A DNA stretch of 64,000 bases. It comes from Rosa chinensis (taxonomy: Eukaryota > Streptophyta > Magnoliopsida > Rosales > Rosaceae). Under the pieces are notes generated by a model. The model had not been told where the DNA came from and did no database searches. It saw only the letters and a program-made list of their open reading frames with translations. Shown piece by piece: positions 35,346 through 47,784 of this stretch (its first letter is position 1; each line of letters starts with the position of its first letter). The translations under genes and the position numbers were made by a program. The stretch spans positions 39,202,956 through 39,266,955 of the forward strand of contig NC_037094.1 in NCBI RefSeq assembly GCF_002994745.2. Direction: 5' to 3'.

Positions 35346-37014
35346 TCAAGAGAGAGTTTCAGAACTTAGAACACCAATGGCGCTTCTAAGTGATTTAAAA
35401 CGAGCATTATCCAAAGGTTTTGTGAACAAGTCTGCTAATTGATGCTCAGTTAAGACAAATGCTAGTTCAAGTAAATCTTTTTCAACCAAGTCTCGGATAA
35501 AGTGATATCTCATGTCAATATGCTTAGTGCGTGACTGTTGCACTGGATTCTTGGAAATATTTATGGCACTTGAGTTATCACAAAAGATAGTCAACTTACC
35601 TTGTGAAATCCTGTAATCTCGAAGCATTTGCTTCATCCAAAGCATTTGAGTACAGCAGCTGCCTGTAGCTACATACTCGGCTTCAATAGTGGAGAGAGAT
35701 ATATAGTTTTGCTTTTTGCTATGCCAGGCTACCATGTTGTTCCCAATGAAAAATAAAACCTCCAGAGGTGCTTCTTCGATCCTTCAAATTTCCTCCCCAA
35801 TCTGCATCAAAATAACCTACAATTTTAATATTAGAATCAAAGGTAAAGTAGATACCACAAGTGGTTGTGCCTGAACCATATCGTATGATACATTTTACGG
35901 CTTCCAAGTGAGATTCTTTAGGATTTGCTTGGACACGAGCACAAACTCCTATACTGTAAGATATGTCAAGTCCACTAGCAGTGAGATAAAGAAGACTACC
36001 AATCATGCTTCTATAGAGAGTTTGGTCAATAGACTTACCTATGAGGTCCTCATTAAGTTTGGCACTTATACTCATGGGATTTGTCACAATTTTAGCTGAT
36101 TCAAGCCCAAATTTTTTAACAAGGTTCTCACCATATTTAGTTTGAGATAGAAACATACCTGCCTTCAATTGACAAACTTGAAGACCAAGAAAGTAATTCA
36201 GCTCTCCACACATGCTCATCTCATATTAACTTTCCATGATGTTAGTGAATTCTTTAACATGAGAATTAGAAGTGGAGCCAAATATGATATCATCAACATA
36301 TACCTGTGTAATCATGACATGTTTCTTGTCCCTTTTAATAAACAAAGTTTTATCTGCTGAACCTCTAATGTACCCTTTACTCACAAGATGAGTAGACAAC
36401 TGCTCTTACCAGGCTCTTGGAGCCTATTTTAATCTGTACAAGGCCTTTTTAAGTCTGTACACATGATTAGGATTGCAAGGGTCTTTGAAACCCTGAGGCT
36501 ATTCAACATACACTTCCTTTTGTAACACACCATTCAAAAAAGCGCTCTTTACATCCATTTGATACAATTTAAATTGAAGATGATAAGCAATTGCAAGAAG
36601 AAGTCTAACAGATTCAAGCCTTGCACCATGGGCAAAGGTTCCATCAAAGTCAAGTCCTTCAACTTGTGTATATCCTTGAGCAACAAGTCTAGCTTTGTTC
36701 CTAGTAACATTATCATGCTCATCACTTTTATTTTGAAAAATCCACTTGGTACCTATTACATTGCACTCTCTAAGCCTAGGCACACAATACCACACATCAT
36801 TCCTAGTAAACTGATTTAATTCATCATGTATGACATTTATCCAATCATCATCATTCAAAGCCTCTTTAACATTCTTTGATTCAATAAGTGACACAAAACC
36901 ACAATGAGAAATTATGTTAATGTTCAGTTCATTTTTAGTCAAGAAGCATACAAATGCAAAATCAGTACTTGCCTTAGTTGCAGCTTGTTTGCAAGTTTGA
37001 ATCCCCTCATGCAT
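35346..37014 (-). pseudogene. Copia element 2 RT and RNase H
   Basis: Pieces: 36499-37014 (WIFQNKSDEHDN, KARLVAQGYTQ, QMDVKSAFLNGVL); a YVDD region near 36270-36300 in another frame; 35719-36219 (LGLQVCQLKAGMFLSQTKY, YFDADWGG with RRSTSGG); and 35346-35735 (QNYISLSTIEAEYVATGSC, KHIDMRYHFIRDLVEK, LADLFTKPLDNARF). Together they cover the whole RT-RNase H module but never in one frame. Confidence 0.85.
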
Positions 37015-37404
37015 GTCCCTAATGATATCCTGAGTAGAGTGATCTTTCTGGACTTACTTGAAACCTATTCTGAGAACTGGCGGAGGATCGAAGATAGGAT
37101 CGTTAGGTACGTCATCCTTTTCCTCCTTTATTTCTACACTTACTCGGCTCCCTGAGGGTTGATCTTCATCTAGTTTGACATAAACTGTACTCACAACACA
37201 TTCATCAATGGATACATTATAGGACTCCATAACAGACATGGTTCGCTTATTGTACACCCTATAAGCTCTACTATCTAAGGAGTAACTTAGAAAAATACCT
37301 TTATCACTCCTAGCATCAAATTTTGCAAGATACTCTCTATCTCTATAAATATAGCAAAGACTTCCAAAGACACGAAGCTGACTTACATTGGACTTCTTAC
37401 CTTT

Positions 37405-38173
37405 TCAAACCTCATATGGAGTTTTGCTGGTACCTGGTCTTATAAATGCATGGTTTGAAGTATAGCATGCAGTGCTAATAGCTTCGGCCAAGAAGTTTGG
37501 TGTAAGTCCAATTGAGTGTAGCATCACTCTTCCCATATCCAACAAAACCTTGTTCTTTCTCTCAACTACACCATTCTGCTGCAAAGTAATTGGAGCTGAA
37601 AACTCATGTGAAATACCATGCTCAAGAAAAAATTCAACAAACAATGCATTCTTAAATTCAATCTCATTATCAGTCCTAACTCTAACAATGCATAAGTTTG
37701 AAGAATGTTTTTCATTTAAAATTCTTTTGCACAGTCCTTTAAAACTTTCAAAAGTATCACATTTTTCTCTAAGAAAATTCACCCACGTAAAACGAGAGAA
37801 ATCATCAACTACAACCAAAATGTACCTCTTACCACCCATGCTTTCTATTTGTGAAGGTCCAACAAGATCCATATGCATGAACTCTAAAGGATGAGTGGTA
37901 GTGGGCGAGTTAAGCTTCATGTGAGGCTCAGGTTTGCTTACCTACTTTACAACCTTCACACATCTTGTCTAGTTTTTCACTCAGAAAATGCATACCTCTT
38001 GCACTTTCTTTGTTCGAAAGTTTCAGTAAATCTTGAAAGTTCACATGCCCTAGACGCCTGTGCCAAAGTTCAAGAACATCATCTGATGTCTTGGTTTTTA
38101 AACATGTCTGCATTTTATCAGATTTATTAGCAAGTACATGATAACAATTATCTTTAGAGCGTAATCCTCCCAT
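37405..38173 (-). pseudogene. Copia element 2 gag-pre-integrase and integrase core
   Basis: 37928-38173 has LWHRRLGHVNFQDLLKLSNK and CEGCKVGKQT. 37405-37920 is an integrase core with the DDE residues visible: MDLVGP, VRTDNEIEF, VVERKN. The two are separated by a frame change at ~37925. Not functional. Confidence 0.88.
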
Positions 38174-38182
38174 GATGTTTTT

Positions 38183-40595
38183 TTAGTTGTTATCAATAAC
38201 TATACAGCTCTTTTTGTTGAAATTAACATCCTCATAATCATCAGTTAATTGACTAACACTTATGAGATTAGCTTGAAGACCTTCAACAAATAAGACATTT
38301 TGGAGATTAGGAATGCCTGGAGTATTGACCGTTTCCTTACCCAACCTTGGCCTTTTGTCCATCTTCAAAAGTAATTGACCCACTAGTAAATTCACTTGAA
38401 AAAGATACAAACCAGCTCTTTTCCCTAGTCATATGTCTTGAGCATCCATTGTCAACGTACCAAATATCACCCTTTTTGCCTACAAGTGTAGTCAAAGCCA
38501 CAAGGTAAGTGGTTTTCAACTTCATTAATAGTATTGCAAGTAGACAGTAAACAAGCTGCATCAATAAATTCAGAAGGCATATTACAATCATCAATCTTAT
38601 CTGAAAAACATTTGGATCCTTTTTCAACCCAGGTCTGTTTTGTTTTTGTTTCCAGACCCACGGAGATTGCAGCCAACTTTGCAATCCTGGTGATCAAACT
38701 CATACCCTCTTTCAACTCAGTTAGCAATGATGCAGTTGAGCTTCTTTTTGATGTTTTCCTCTGATTTTGAGTGACCTTGCGAAGCATATTACATTTAGGA
38801 AGTATGTGTCCTAATTTTCCACAACAATGACAAGTAGGAGTGAAACTTTTGGACTTGTGAATATACATGGGCTGTCGCACAGAGGCGTGCTTGTCAGAAC
38901 TTGCCTGAGCAACTTTCTGATGGGTTTGGAAGTCTAATTTTGGTTCTGATCTTTTGGGCAACTTGGGACCAGAATCATTGTAATTTGAAGCTTGTGACTA
39001 ACCCAACGAATTTTTGCATTCCACACCTTTTACAAAGGTCAAAGGTTTGCAAGACTCACCTTCATATCCTAATCCTTCTTTATTGCAATGAGTATTACCA
39101 AATTCAATCATCTTAGAGAGCTTTTCAGACCCTGTAGAGAACTTGTTGAAGTTTTCCTTGACTTTCAATAGCTCATCCTACAATTTCTCATTTTCAAGGG
39201 TTAGCGAAACATTTAGAATGGACTGAGCCTTGACTTCAACCTTCAAAATTTTGATTTTGTTAACAAGATCATCATGCTCCTTGTCCCAATCTTCAGCTAA
39301 TCTTATCAACAAGGTCAGTGTGCTCTTCTTCCAATTCTTTTAAAGAAGTTTCAAATTTTTGCTCAATTTTTTCTTTTTCCCTTCTTAATGATTCAACTTC
39401 TTCTTCAAGTTTGTAATTTTTTCGAAGAACAATTTTTGAAGCATTATACAATTGCTTACACTTTTCATTCATTTCTTCATCAAGAGCATCATCTTCCAGG
39501 TCAAAATCATCAGATCAATCAATATTAAGAGAGGAAGTAAAAGCAAGATTTACCTCTTCACCATCTGATTGAGAGCCTTTATCACTATCACTCCATATGG
39601 ACTTTAAAGCCTTGTTACCACGGGAGTTATACTTCTTGTTGCCACAATCAGCAGTAAGATGTCCAATTCCACCACACTCAAAGCATTTAGGCTTATCAGG
39701 AAAACTTTTCTTTTGAGAAATTTGGCAAACTTTGAATTTTTGTCAAAACGATTTTCAAACACTTGACCTCTTTTTGAGTCAAAAAAGTTTTTTGAAGTGT
39801 TTGCAGAAGAGTTTTTGTTTTTCATAAATTTTTTAAACTCTTTAGTCAACAGAGCTAAATCCACAGAATCATCAATAATATCTTCCTTTTAATGGAAGAA
39901 AAGGCGACACTTTTACCTTTTTTCAGGCTTCAGTCTCATCTAAAAAGTTTTGAGATTTCCTACCAATTCGTCAAGAGTAGGTATCCAAGTCCTGAGCCTC
40001 CTCAATGGTAATCTGCTTGGCTTGAAATTTTGGAGGGAGAGCCTTGAGAAACTTCTTGACAATTCGGTGCTCCTTAAATGGATCATCCAAGCTGCAGCAT
40101 TGACTAGTTACATTGAGAAGCCGAGCATGAAAATCATCAATCGATTCATCTTCCCCCATTGACATGTTCTCAAACTCCAAGACAAGCCTCAGAAGCTTCT
40201 GAACCTCTAACCTTTTTATTGCGTTCATAAGTAACCTGAAGATCTCATGCTTGTTTGGCTGTGTCACAGTGGCTAATTCTCATTCTCTCCTTCTTGGATA
40301 AAGCTGTGAATAGTGAATTTCATGCCTTAAAATCACAATTTCAGTCACGAACCTCCTCTTCTGTCCATTCTTTCCTAAGCTTAAGAACTCTTGCAAATGT
40401 CCCTTCTACTTTCTTTGAGTCTTCTGCCTTGGTTGGGTGTTCCCATTCAATTTCAACTATATTCCACATGTTTTCATCCTGAGAGTAGAGAAATGCCCTT
40501 ATCATAATCTTCCATTGTGAGTAATCTTCATCATCAAACAAAGGCAAGCAGTTTATGGAGCTAGAGGCTCTGTCACATTCACCCAAAAAGAACAA
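38183..40595 (-). pseudogene. Copia element 2 gag and protease remnants
   Basis: The gag start (INCLPLFDDEDYSQWKIMIRA) lies at 40341-40595. The UBN2-like middle (FRLLMNAIKRLEVQKLLRL, LLNVTSQCCSLDDPFKEHRI) lies at 39971-40267. A first CCHC-like segment lies near 39640-39700. The second knuckle CHCCGKLGHILPKC (~38800-38850) and a protease-like WYVDNGCSRHMT (~38440) follow; there the catalytic DSG is DNG. Several frameshifts. Confidence 0.8.
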
Positions 40596-40891
40596 TTATT
40601 CTTGTGTCTAAGTCATCCCAAAAACGAACGCACTCTTTCTAAATATATGGAGGAGAAAACAAATCCTCAATAACCAAGACTTTACCCTAATTGGACTCCT
40701 AATAGGAACGGTCTTAAAAAAGATTTCCAATTAAAATAAACAAATCCTAAATCAATTTGATAGATCCTAAATCAATTTGGACTTCAACGGTGCGACTCAA
40801 ACACATGGGAAATATCTTTTCGCACGATAAAGATTAAGTAACAGAAAGATACTTTCCTAAAGAGAACCACCTAAAACCTAAGACAAACTCG

Positions 40892-40917
40892 GGGATTGCA
40901 ACACAGGTTGCAATCCC
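40892..40917. other. Perfect 11-bp hairpin at the Copia 2 outer edge
   Basis: gggattgcaac, loop acag, gttgcaatccc. The half-site 'cttgcaatcctg' recurs at 35229-35240 on the far side, so it may mark the element's terminal region. Confidence 0.6.
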
Positions 40918-43526
40918 AGTGCATATGCTGACTCATGAGATGCAAGTACCTTTAGGGTTTCTCCGAGACCAGTTTGTAGGCTTCTTCAATGCTTTGTATG
41001 GGAATGCCAACACACCAAGTACAAATCTTGTACCTATAGGAGACACAATGAAATTTTCATTCTCCTACATTAGTAACTTACTACACAATAAAAAAATTAA
41101 TTTCAACTGCAAAGTATTTTTTTTCCATTCTCCTGTGTCAGTAACTTATTTCATAGTAAAAAACTTCACTCCAACGCATTCAATTGAAATTGATACAAAG
41201 AAAGATAATTCTTCAGTCTAAAATATAATTATTTATATAATTACAAACTACAATTCATATTGTTTCCAGAATAAACTTCTAATACATTAAGAGTTCTTGG
41301 AATTCAAAACAAGGTAATTGTTGATGAAGGTGGAAGACCATTATGACTTTCTCCTTCAACAACAAATTTCCTTGTTCAAAAACATTACTACTCTAGTCCA
41401 TATATATTTTACTATTAAACTTCCTTAAGATTAGATTGAGAGTAGTTTAGAACAAAAACAGAAACCTACTCTCATGACATTTACATTACCAGAACTCACC
41501 ATATCAGTTTGTCAAAGTTCTGGGCTTTCTAGCGATACCCATACTGCGTAAATGGAGTTGAGATGATTGGAATACTACTTTATGGTTGGGTTGAAGTAAC
41601 TTGTGTGATCTGCTCTACAAATGCTTGTGATATCGTGTCTATGTCTGAAAATTCAGCTTCTTTCATCCATTGACCCATTCTTGGAATTGCTTTTTGCTCC
41701 CCATCTTCAAGTTCCCTTCCATTAATGCCATCTGATTCCTTCTAAACTTTTCCATCTCTTCAGCCATCTTCTTCTCCCTTTTAGCAAGTTTAGATCTAAT
41801 CCTTTCCTCTCTCGTAGCAACCTCAACCTTCTCCCTTTCAACTTTATTTCTTGTTCTTGCAGCCTCCAACCGTTGTTCCTCAAATCTAGCTTGGAAAGCT
41901 TTCCACAGTTCTTGAAATTGCCTCCTTTTCAGTATGAATGTAAGAAACATCCCGCCATTTGACTCATGCTCCAAGCCCGGTGCTTCTCTACCCCTAATAA
42001 CTTCCCTGTATATATATATATATATCTTCTCTAACTAATGGAGTTATTTTAATATTCAACTTCTTTCTTTCCTCCTCGACATGTTCATATTTCATCTGCA
42101 ATCAAGTAATACAGAGTATGAAGTAGTGATTCAATGGGCAGATACAATAGTTTAACAAGCTTGAACATCAACTGCAGTATAATAAATGGCAACATTATTT
42201 TCTACTATGACTGTTTTACTTTTACCATCTTATCTATCCTATACATTTTATATTTATTATAACATAACTTCATTTCAAAGAAAAGTGGAATATTTGTAAA
42301 AAAACTTGTAGTGGATATGACTTAATCCGCACTCTATTTAACATATCAATACTAAAATTATAATTTTCTACTATGATATGTTTATGATACTTTTCACTAA
42401 TATCTATATGTATTAACAAGAATAATACAAAATGATATCCGTGTGAGATGCAAACATGTCACGTTCATATGTCAATTAAATATTTACACAACATCTGTGG
42501 GAAAGTAGCAATTGCTACAGATAACTGTGTAAAACTTCATACACATATCAGTGTCATTTTCACATTCCTTAATTCACTCTGATTTCTGTGTGTATTAACA
42601 AGAATAATACAAACTGATATTTGTGTGAGATGCAAACATGTCACGTCCATATGTCAATCAAATATTCACACAGACGTCCGTGAGATAGTAGCAATTTCTA
42701 TAGATAACTGTGTAAAACTTCATATAGATATCAATGCATTTTCCATATTCACATGGGTGACAGTGTGAAAACTCATTGTAAAAGACGTCTGTATGAATGA
42801 AATTTAGTTTGCAAATTATAATTTTGTTGTTGTTAACAGATATCTGTGTATAAATAATTTACACAAATATCAGTATAAATTAAATACTTGGCACATAAAG
42901 ACATTTGTGAGAACAAAAAGGCACACTGATTTCAGTGAGAAAATGTGTAAGCATGTGCTTGTGTAAGACCTAGGCATTCAGTTCTCACGGATGTTTGTTT
43001 CTATAAGTCAAAACCCACTGATTTTTTATCAGTGTGAGAGTCAGTGTGTTTAAATTCTGTGTGCGTTGTTGATTTTGGTAGGAGTAACATACAAGTTTGT
43101 GAAAATTTATTTTCACTATTGTAACTTGGTTTAATTGTATGTGAATGTGGTAAATTTATTGTCAATGTAGTAAATTTGGTTCAATTAATGTGGTGTTGTG
43201 TCATTTGAGACACTTGTTGCAAATGGTGTCTACGTCCATGCATTTGCATTACTGAATGCTGGATTGGGCCAACATTACTGTTATAGGCTTTGTCTGCCAT
43301 TATTGGGCCTTTGTGACTGGACTTCTTGATTAGGTTGTTACAGTAAATGTTTTTTGAGACTTTTTTAGATGATGTCCTTACCATGTGAATTTTTTTGATA
43401 TCTTCTATCATCTCCGATAAATTATCTCATGTCTTTGTGAATTACAAACTAAGTATCTAAAAATTATCCTCTTTCCATGCAACACCCGCACTAAAGAGAA
43501 AAAAAAAGCAATAACCTATGAGCAAG
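40918..43526. other. Transposon-like region with a charged ORF and subterminal-type repeats
   Basis: 41663-41974 on minus is a 103-codon charged, coiled-coil-like frame (EEQRLEAARTRNKVEREKVE). A one-base shift at its end opens a further ~35 codons ending ITQVTSTQP. I do not recognise the family. 42409-42772 is a 182-bp tandem duplication. Many short words of type GATATC(N)GTG / CACNGATATC occur across 42430-43050, like subterminal repeats of a CACTA or similar DNA transposon. No ends with TSD could be fixed. Confidence 0.35.
42409..42772. repeat. 182-bp tandem duplication
   Basis: Copies start 'tgtattaacaagaataatac' at 42409 and 42591. Both contain 'gagatgcaaacatgtcacgt' and 'ataactgtgtaaaacttcat'. 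Divergence is moderate. Confidence 0.85.
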
Positions 43527-43531
43527 GAGCA

Positions 43532-45938
43532 TGATAGAAGCATAAATGCGACGTTTATAATGTTTAACTCCCTATATTTTGCTAAGTTATTTCCTTTATC
43601 TTGGTCAATTTAACTTAGTGTTTTACAGGTGAAAATGAAGTCTCAAAGTCTAAAAATGGCTAAGGAAGGCACAAGTGGCCCATAAATGGAAAGAAATGAA
43701 GAAATGGAAGTTCTCCCAGTTTGACTAGGAAAAGGAATCTTAGTTGGAGTAGGAATCAGAACCTGACTTGGATTCAAACTCTTAAGTCGCGAAAATTAGA
43801 AGTTCTACTTGAACAGGGAGACCCAATTCTACTCAGATAAGGAATTCTAGTGTGACAAGGAGTCCCTATTGGATAAGGATTACTCAAGAAGGTTCCGGAA
43901 GAGTCCAGAATATTTTGGCAAAAGGAAGCAGTATTTGACTAGGAAACCTACTTGCATATGGAGTTCTACTCATACTAGGAGACCTGTGGAAGCTAGGAGA
44001 ACCAAAGGAGTATTCATGAAGCATCTAGAAGTGGCGTGAAGGACATGTGAGAGGCATGTGATGGCAAAGAAATCCCAAATCGACACAAGTTATGCTTTAA
44101 AGTCAAATCCATTTCAGATTCGGAAATCTGCCTGTGCAGATCAGTCAACTTCAACGGAGTGTCATAAATCGCTCAAAGCTCAGAAAATTATAATCTTTAT
44201 ATGGTTGGAAAGCTACAGATGTCTAGTTTCCAGAACTTTTACAGCTCAGCGATATCTATTTTCTAGAAGAAGTTATGGCTGTTTAAGTGCACTGAGGTCA
44301 ATCCTGCCGGAAAGCTGTTTTGTGTTAAAGAAATCCTAGATCAACAAGAACTTGGAGAAGTCAAGTTAGGAACGGATTGGGAGAGCTTTGGGACGTCCTC
44401 CTATATATACATAGTGTATTAGACGTCCAGGGTGAACAATTTTCTCCACAATTTCGATTTCTCACTTGTTTTCTCTCTAGTTTTCAGGTTTTCACAATCT
44501 TCAAGGAGCTTTGCCGTTCCATCTTCCTCCATTGCCGTGTTCATCACTTGTTGCGACACCTTTGAGCTGCTTTGGGTCTTTGGGACGTAATTAAGGATTG
44601 TTCATATGCTTTACCATACATATATTCACGGTTTGGTGTACTTGTTAGATAGAATTTCTGCTTTGGATTTTCTGTGTGAACCAAAACTATGATGTGACAA
44701 ACCTGTTTTTGGATGCGATTTTGATGTGCTTTTTGATGTTTGATATGTTTATGTGTTCTTGATGTTGATTGATTGCTGAAATTAAAGAATAATAATCTGG
44801 TTTTACGCTTTATTACATGTTAACGATTTTCTAAGTCTGACAAACAATTAGGTTGACTTGCATGTAATTTGCTAGTAATTAGGGTTGATGCTTTGTGAAC
44901 CTTAATTCAAATAAGTAGTAAAGGCTTGCTTTGAGTCGAAATCAGATTATACATGTGATGAATAGTTTTGACATGCTTGGATTCGCATGTTCATCAATTC
45001 TTTCTTAAACTTAATGATTTGAAAACGAATTTTCAACGTATGTGTGTATTCGGGTTTTCAAAATAAATTGATTTGGTGCTTTGCTATTTCGATTAACATA
45101 AGAAAGAAAGTTAAAAGGGACATTGGTTGCTTTGATCTTTGTGTCTTGATTGATGGTGTTCTTGGCAATTAATAAAGATTAAGAGATGCATGAATATGTT
45201 GTTCTTGAATTGTTCTTGATAAATTGTTTTCCAAAAATTCTTCTTTTCCCACCTTTGTATAGAAATGATTTTTGTTCTTTATTGTTTTCTGAAAATTTAT
45301 GTTTTCAATCTTTAAAACCCCCCTTTGTTTCTTGATGTTTTTGTATATTTGTAAATAAATAAAATTAACTTAGAATTTTTAGGATGCATGTTCATATAAA
45401 TAATAAAATAAATAATCTGAAAATAATTAATTAAATTCGTGAATAGTGTTCCGTGAATAGTATTTTGTGTATATGTGTTTCCTAATTTTTAGGGGTGTTT
45501 TCCTACATTTTAGGGTGTGCTCCTATTTTTTAGGGATTGGTTCCTAAATTTTAGGGAAAGTTGTTAGAGTTAGTTTTAAACTTGTATTCCTTGTTTGACT
45601 TGGTCAATAATTTGTTTTCTTAATAATTAAGTAATCATAATTAGTATATGACTAGTAATCCTTGTTGTATGTGGATTTCTAATATAACTATGACTTGTAA
45701 AATGTATTCTAGTAGGAGTAGGATTCCTAATCTAATTATAACTTGTATTTCTTTGTTTATTTCGAATTTTTTGTTTATATATATATATTTTAATTTCGTG
45801 ACTTATACTTGTACAATATTGTTATTTTTGTTTCACATGTAAGTACCCTCAATCCCCGGCTTGAACGATCCCTGCTTATTCTATACTAACAACTACATTT
45901 TTCAGGGTTTAAATTGGCGATTGCTTTTGCATGCATCA
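43532..45938 (+). mobile_element. Solo LTR-like element B, 2,407 bp, TSD gagca
   Basis: Starts tgatagaagcataaatgcg and ends gcttttgcatgcatca. The TSD gagca is at 43527-43531 and 45939-45943. It is the plus-orientation relative of element A. It has a TATA-like region (cctatatatac, ~44401) followed by a pyrimidine-rich leader, a plausible U3/R start. The small frames here are not conserved. It also contains repeats of 'cctaa(a)ttttaggg' at 45480-45560. Confidence 0.8.
45880..45906 (+). promoter_or_regulatory. Splice-acceptor-like motif conserved in the LTR family (copy B)
   Basis: ctatactaac, spacer, catttttcaggg: branch-point word TACTAAC then CAG|GG, ~30 nt from the LTR end, matching copy A. 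Confidence 0.4.
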
Positions 45939-46659
45939 GAGCACCGTCGAGCAACCTCGCCAACAGTGACAAGATTTAGGCCCAGTTTGGGATTGATTTT
46001 GGAGGTGCTTTTGAACCTGCTTCTGCTTTTGGGCTTATGCTATGCTGTTTGGTAAATTGTCTAGAAGCAGCTTTTGGTCCGAATTGATTCTCCTAGAAGC
46101 TGAAATTGAGAAGCAGCCAAGTACGAGCTTTGGGAAGCTGCTTCTGTGGAAACACGGAGTGAACAGGGATTGATTAAATGAAAGTTACTCTTTTTTCCTA
46201 TTATGTCCTCATCTTTTCTATGACTTTACCTTGACCCAGAGAGGGTTTTGTTATGCTCAGCTTCTCTCTTCCCAGCCTCCTCTGCTGTCAAAACTCAAAA
46301 CACATCTTCCCATCGATCTCTCCTGTGTCTTCAAAACCCGATTCCGTCGCTCCTCCGCCACACGCCCCAAACCCAAAGCATTCCTGGATCCCAGCTTCTT
46401 CAACCTCCTTTCGTACTTGGTAAGCTCCTCATCAGAACCACTCTCCACATCTTCCTTGTTTTTCCTCCTCCCAGCATATATTATCCCATTTATGGACGTG
46501 ATATTTGTGATCTTGATATTCGTGGACCGAGATTTTCTGTTTTATGGTTGTCTAGGTATCTTATCTTGACGTGATGGAATGAATAATCGATCATTCGATC
46601 ATAATCTAGTGTCAATCTGAAGCAGTAGATCATGCTGTCCCAAAAGTGAAGCAAAAACG

Positions 46660-46817
46660 AAGCCTTTGATCTGTGAAAGACGACTCATCTTCTGCAACTC
46701 CTCCTCAGTCAAGGACCTGTCGAAGATATCAAGGTTCTGCCTCATTCTTTCTTTGTTGTAGCTTTTCGCTACCATGCTCACCCCTTGCTCATATACCCAT
46801 CTCAACGATATCTACAA
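46660..46817 (-). pseudogene. Captured aldo-keto reductase fragment
   Basis: Minus-strand reading contains LRWVYEQGVSMVAKSYNKER, then QNLDIFDRSLTEEELQKMS. This is the C-terminal AKR segment seen in plant AKR4-type NADPH reductases (codeinone/deoxychalcone reductase relatives), including the cofactor-contacting V-K-S-x-N-K-E-R stretch. It starts and ends abruptly inside the PIF/Harbinger element. A captured gene piece, not a working enzyme. Confidence 0.8.
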
Positions 46818-47784
46818 TTGAGGTGATAATACCTCGGGTCTGCCTGGACTTGACCATGGTGGCATAGCAATACAGGTTGTGTTCCTTTCCTCTTGACAAT
46901 TTGTTGTATCATAACTATATTATAGTTATATGTTCTCTCAAATACTTCCAGACCAAAAGTACGGGTTTCTATATGAACAATTTGGGTGTTCTGCATTTGT
47001 GTGTGTATCCCCCCCCCCACCCACACACACACACAGTTTTGTAATTGCTGAGAGCAGTAAACTACTAAATTGGCTTCATGACAAAATCTGCAAAGATCAA
47101 CATATTTGATCTTAAAATAACAGTACATGGTAAAGTATAAATTGTTTTGATATTGTGTGTATCAGTAAAATACAAAGGAATATCACATACACCTATGTTT
47201 TCTGCTATATACTTTCTACCTCAATATCCTATTTGCGTATCTACCTTGAGATTATTGTGTTTAAGGTTGGTTAATGAGAATGCTAGGTTATTGCTTGATA
47301 GCCTCAGTCATTTATAGTTTAGAATTTTCATTTGGTCCTTAAATCTTTTCTCTCATCCATACTATTCCAGCAGGTAATGAGAAGAGACTGTTTGGACCAA
47401 GTTACTACCATTATTCTGAAGTTCTCAAAGATTCTTATCCTCGAATTTGTTAAGCAGCTTTTAATTTTATTCAACAGCCTACTAATCTGGTTCAGGCAAT
47501 GCAAATTCTCTATCATTTGAGGTCTGACTATTCACTATACACCACACTTGATCAAATGCGCAATCCAAGAGTTAAGGTATTACTTTTGATTGGTTATGAT
47601 TCATGAATTTTTTGTGGTTTAGGCTATTTAGTCACTGATTACACTTTCTCTATTATGTTTACTCACACATGCTTTCATGCCAATCACGATGGTCATGTCT
47701 CATCTTTGCTATATATCACTACATTCCCTACTCAATTATCCCCTGTCATACGAATTACTACTTCTTTAAAACACATTAAGATTT

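Larger units (their letters stand above)
35346..40640 (-). mobile_element. Degenerate second Ty1/Copia retrotransposon
   Basis: On minus the gene order is gag (40595-39971), first CCHC region and coiled-coil (39864-39100), second knuckle plus protease (38961-38183), gag-pre-integrase (38173-37928), integrase (37920-37405), RT (37014-35719), RNase H (35735-35346). Each block is in a different frame or broken by stops. The two CCHC-like regions and long gag resemble Sirevirus-type plant Copia. A probable 5' LTR lies to the right (to ~40920), with a TATA-like catatattta at plus ~40636-40650. No matching 3' LTR is seen left of 35346, so the element is truncated. Confidence 0.82.
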
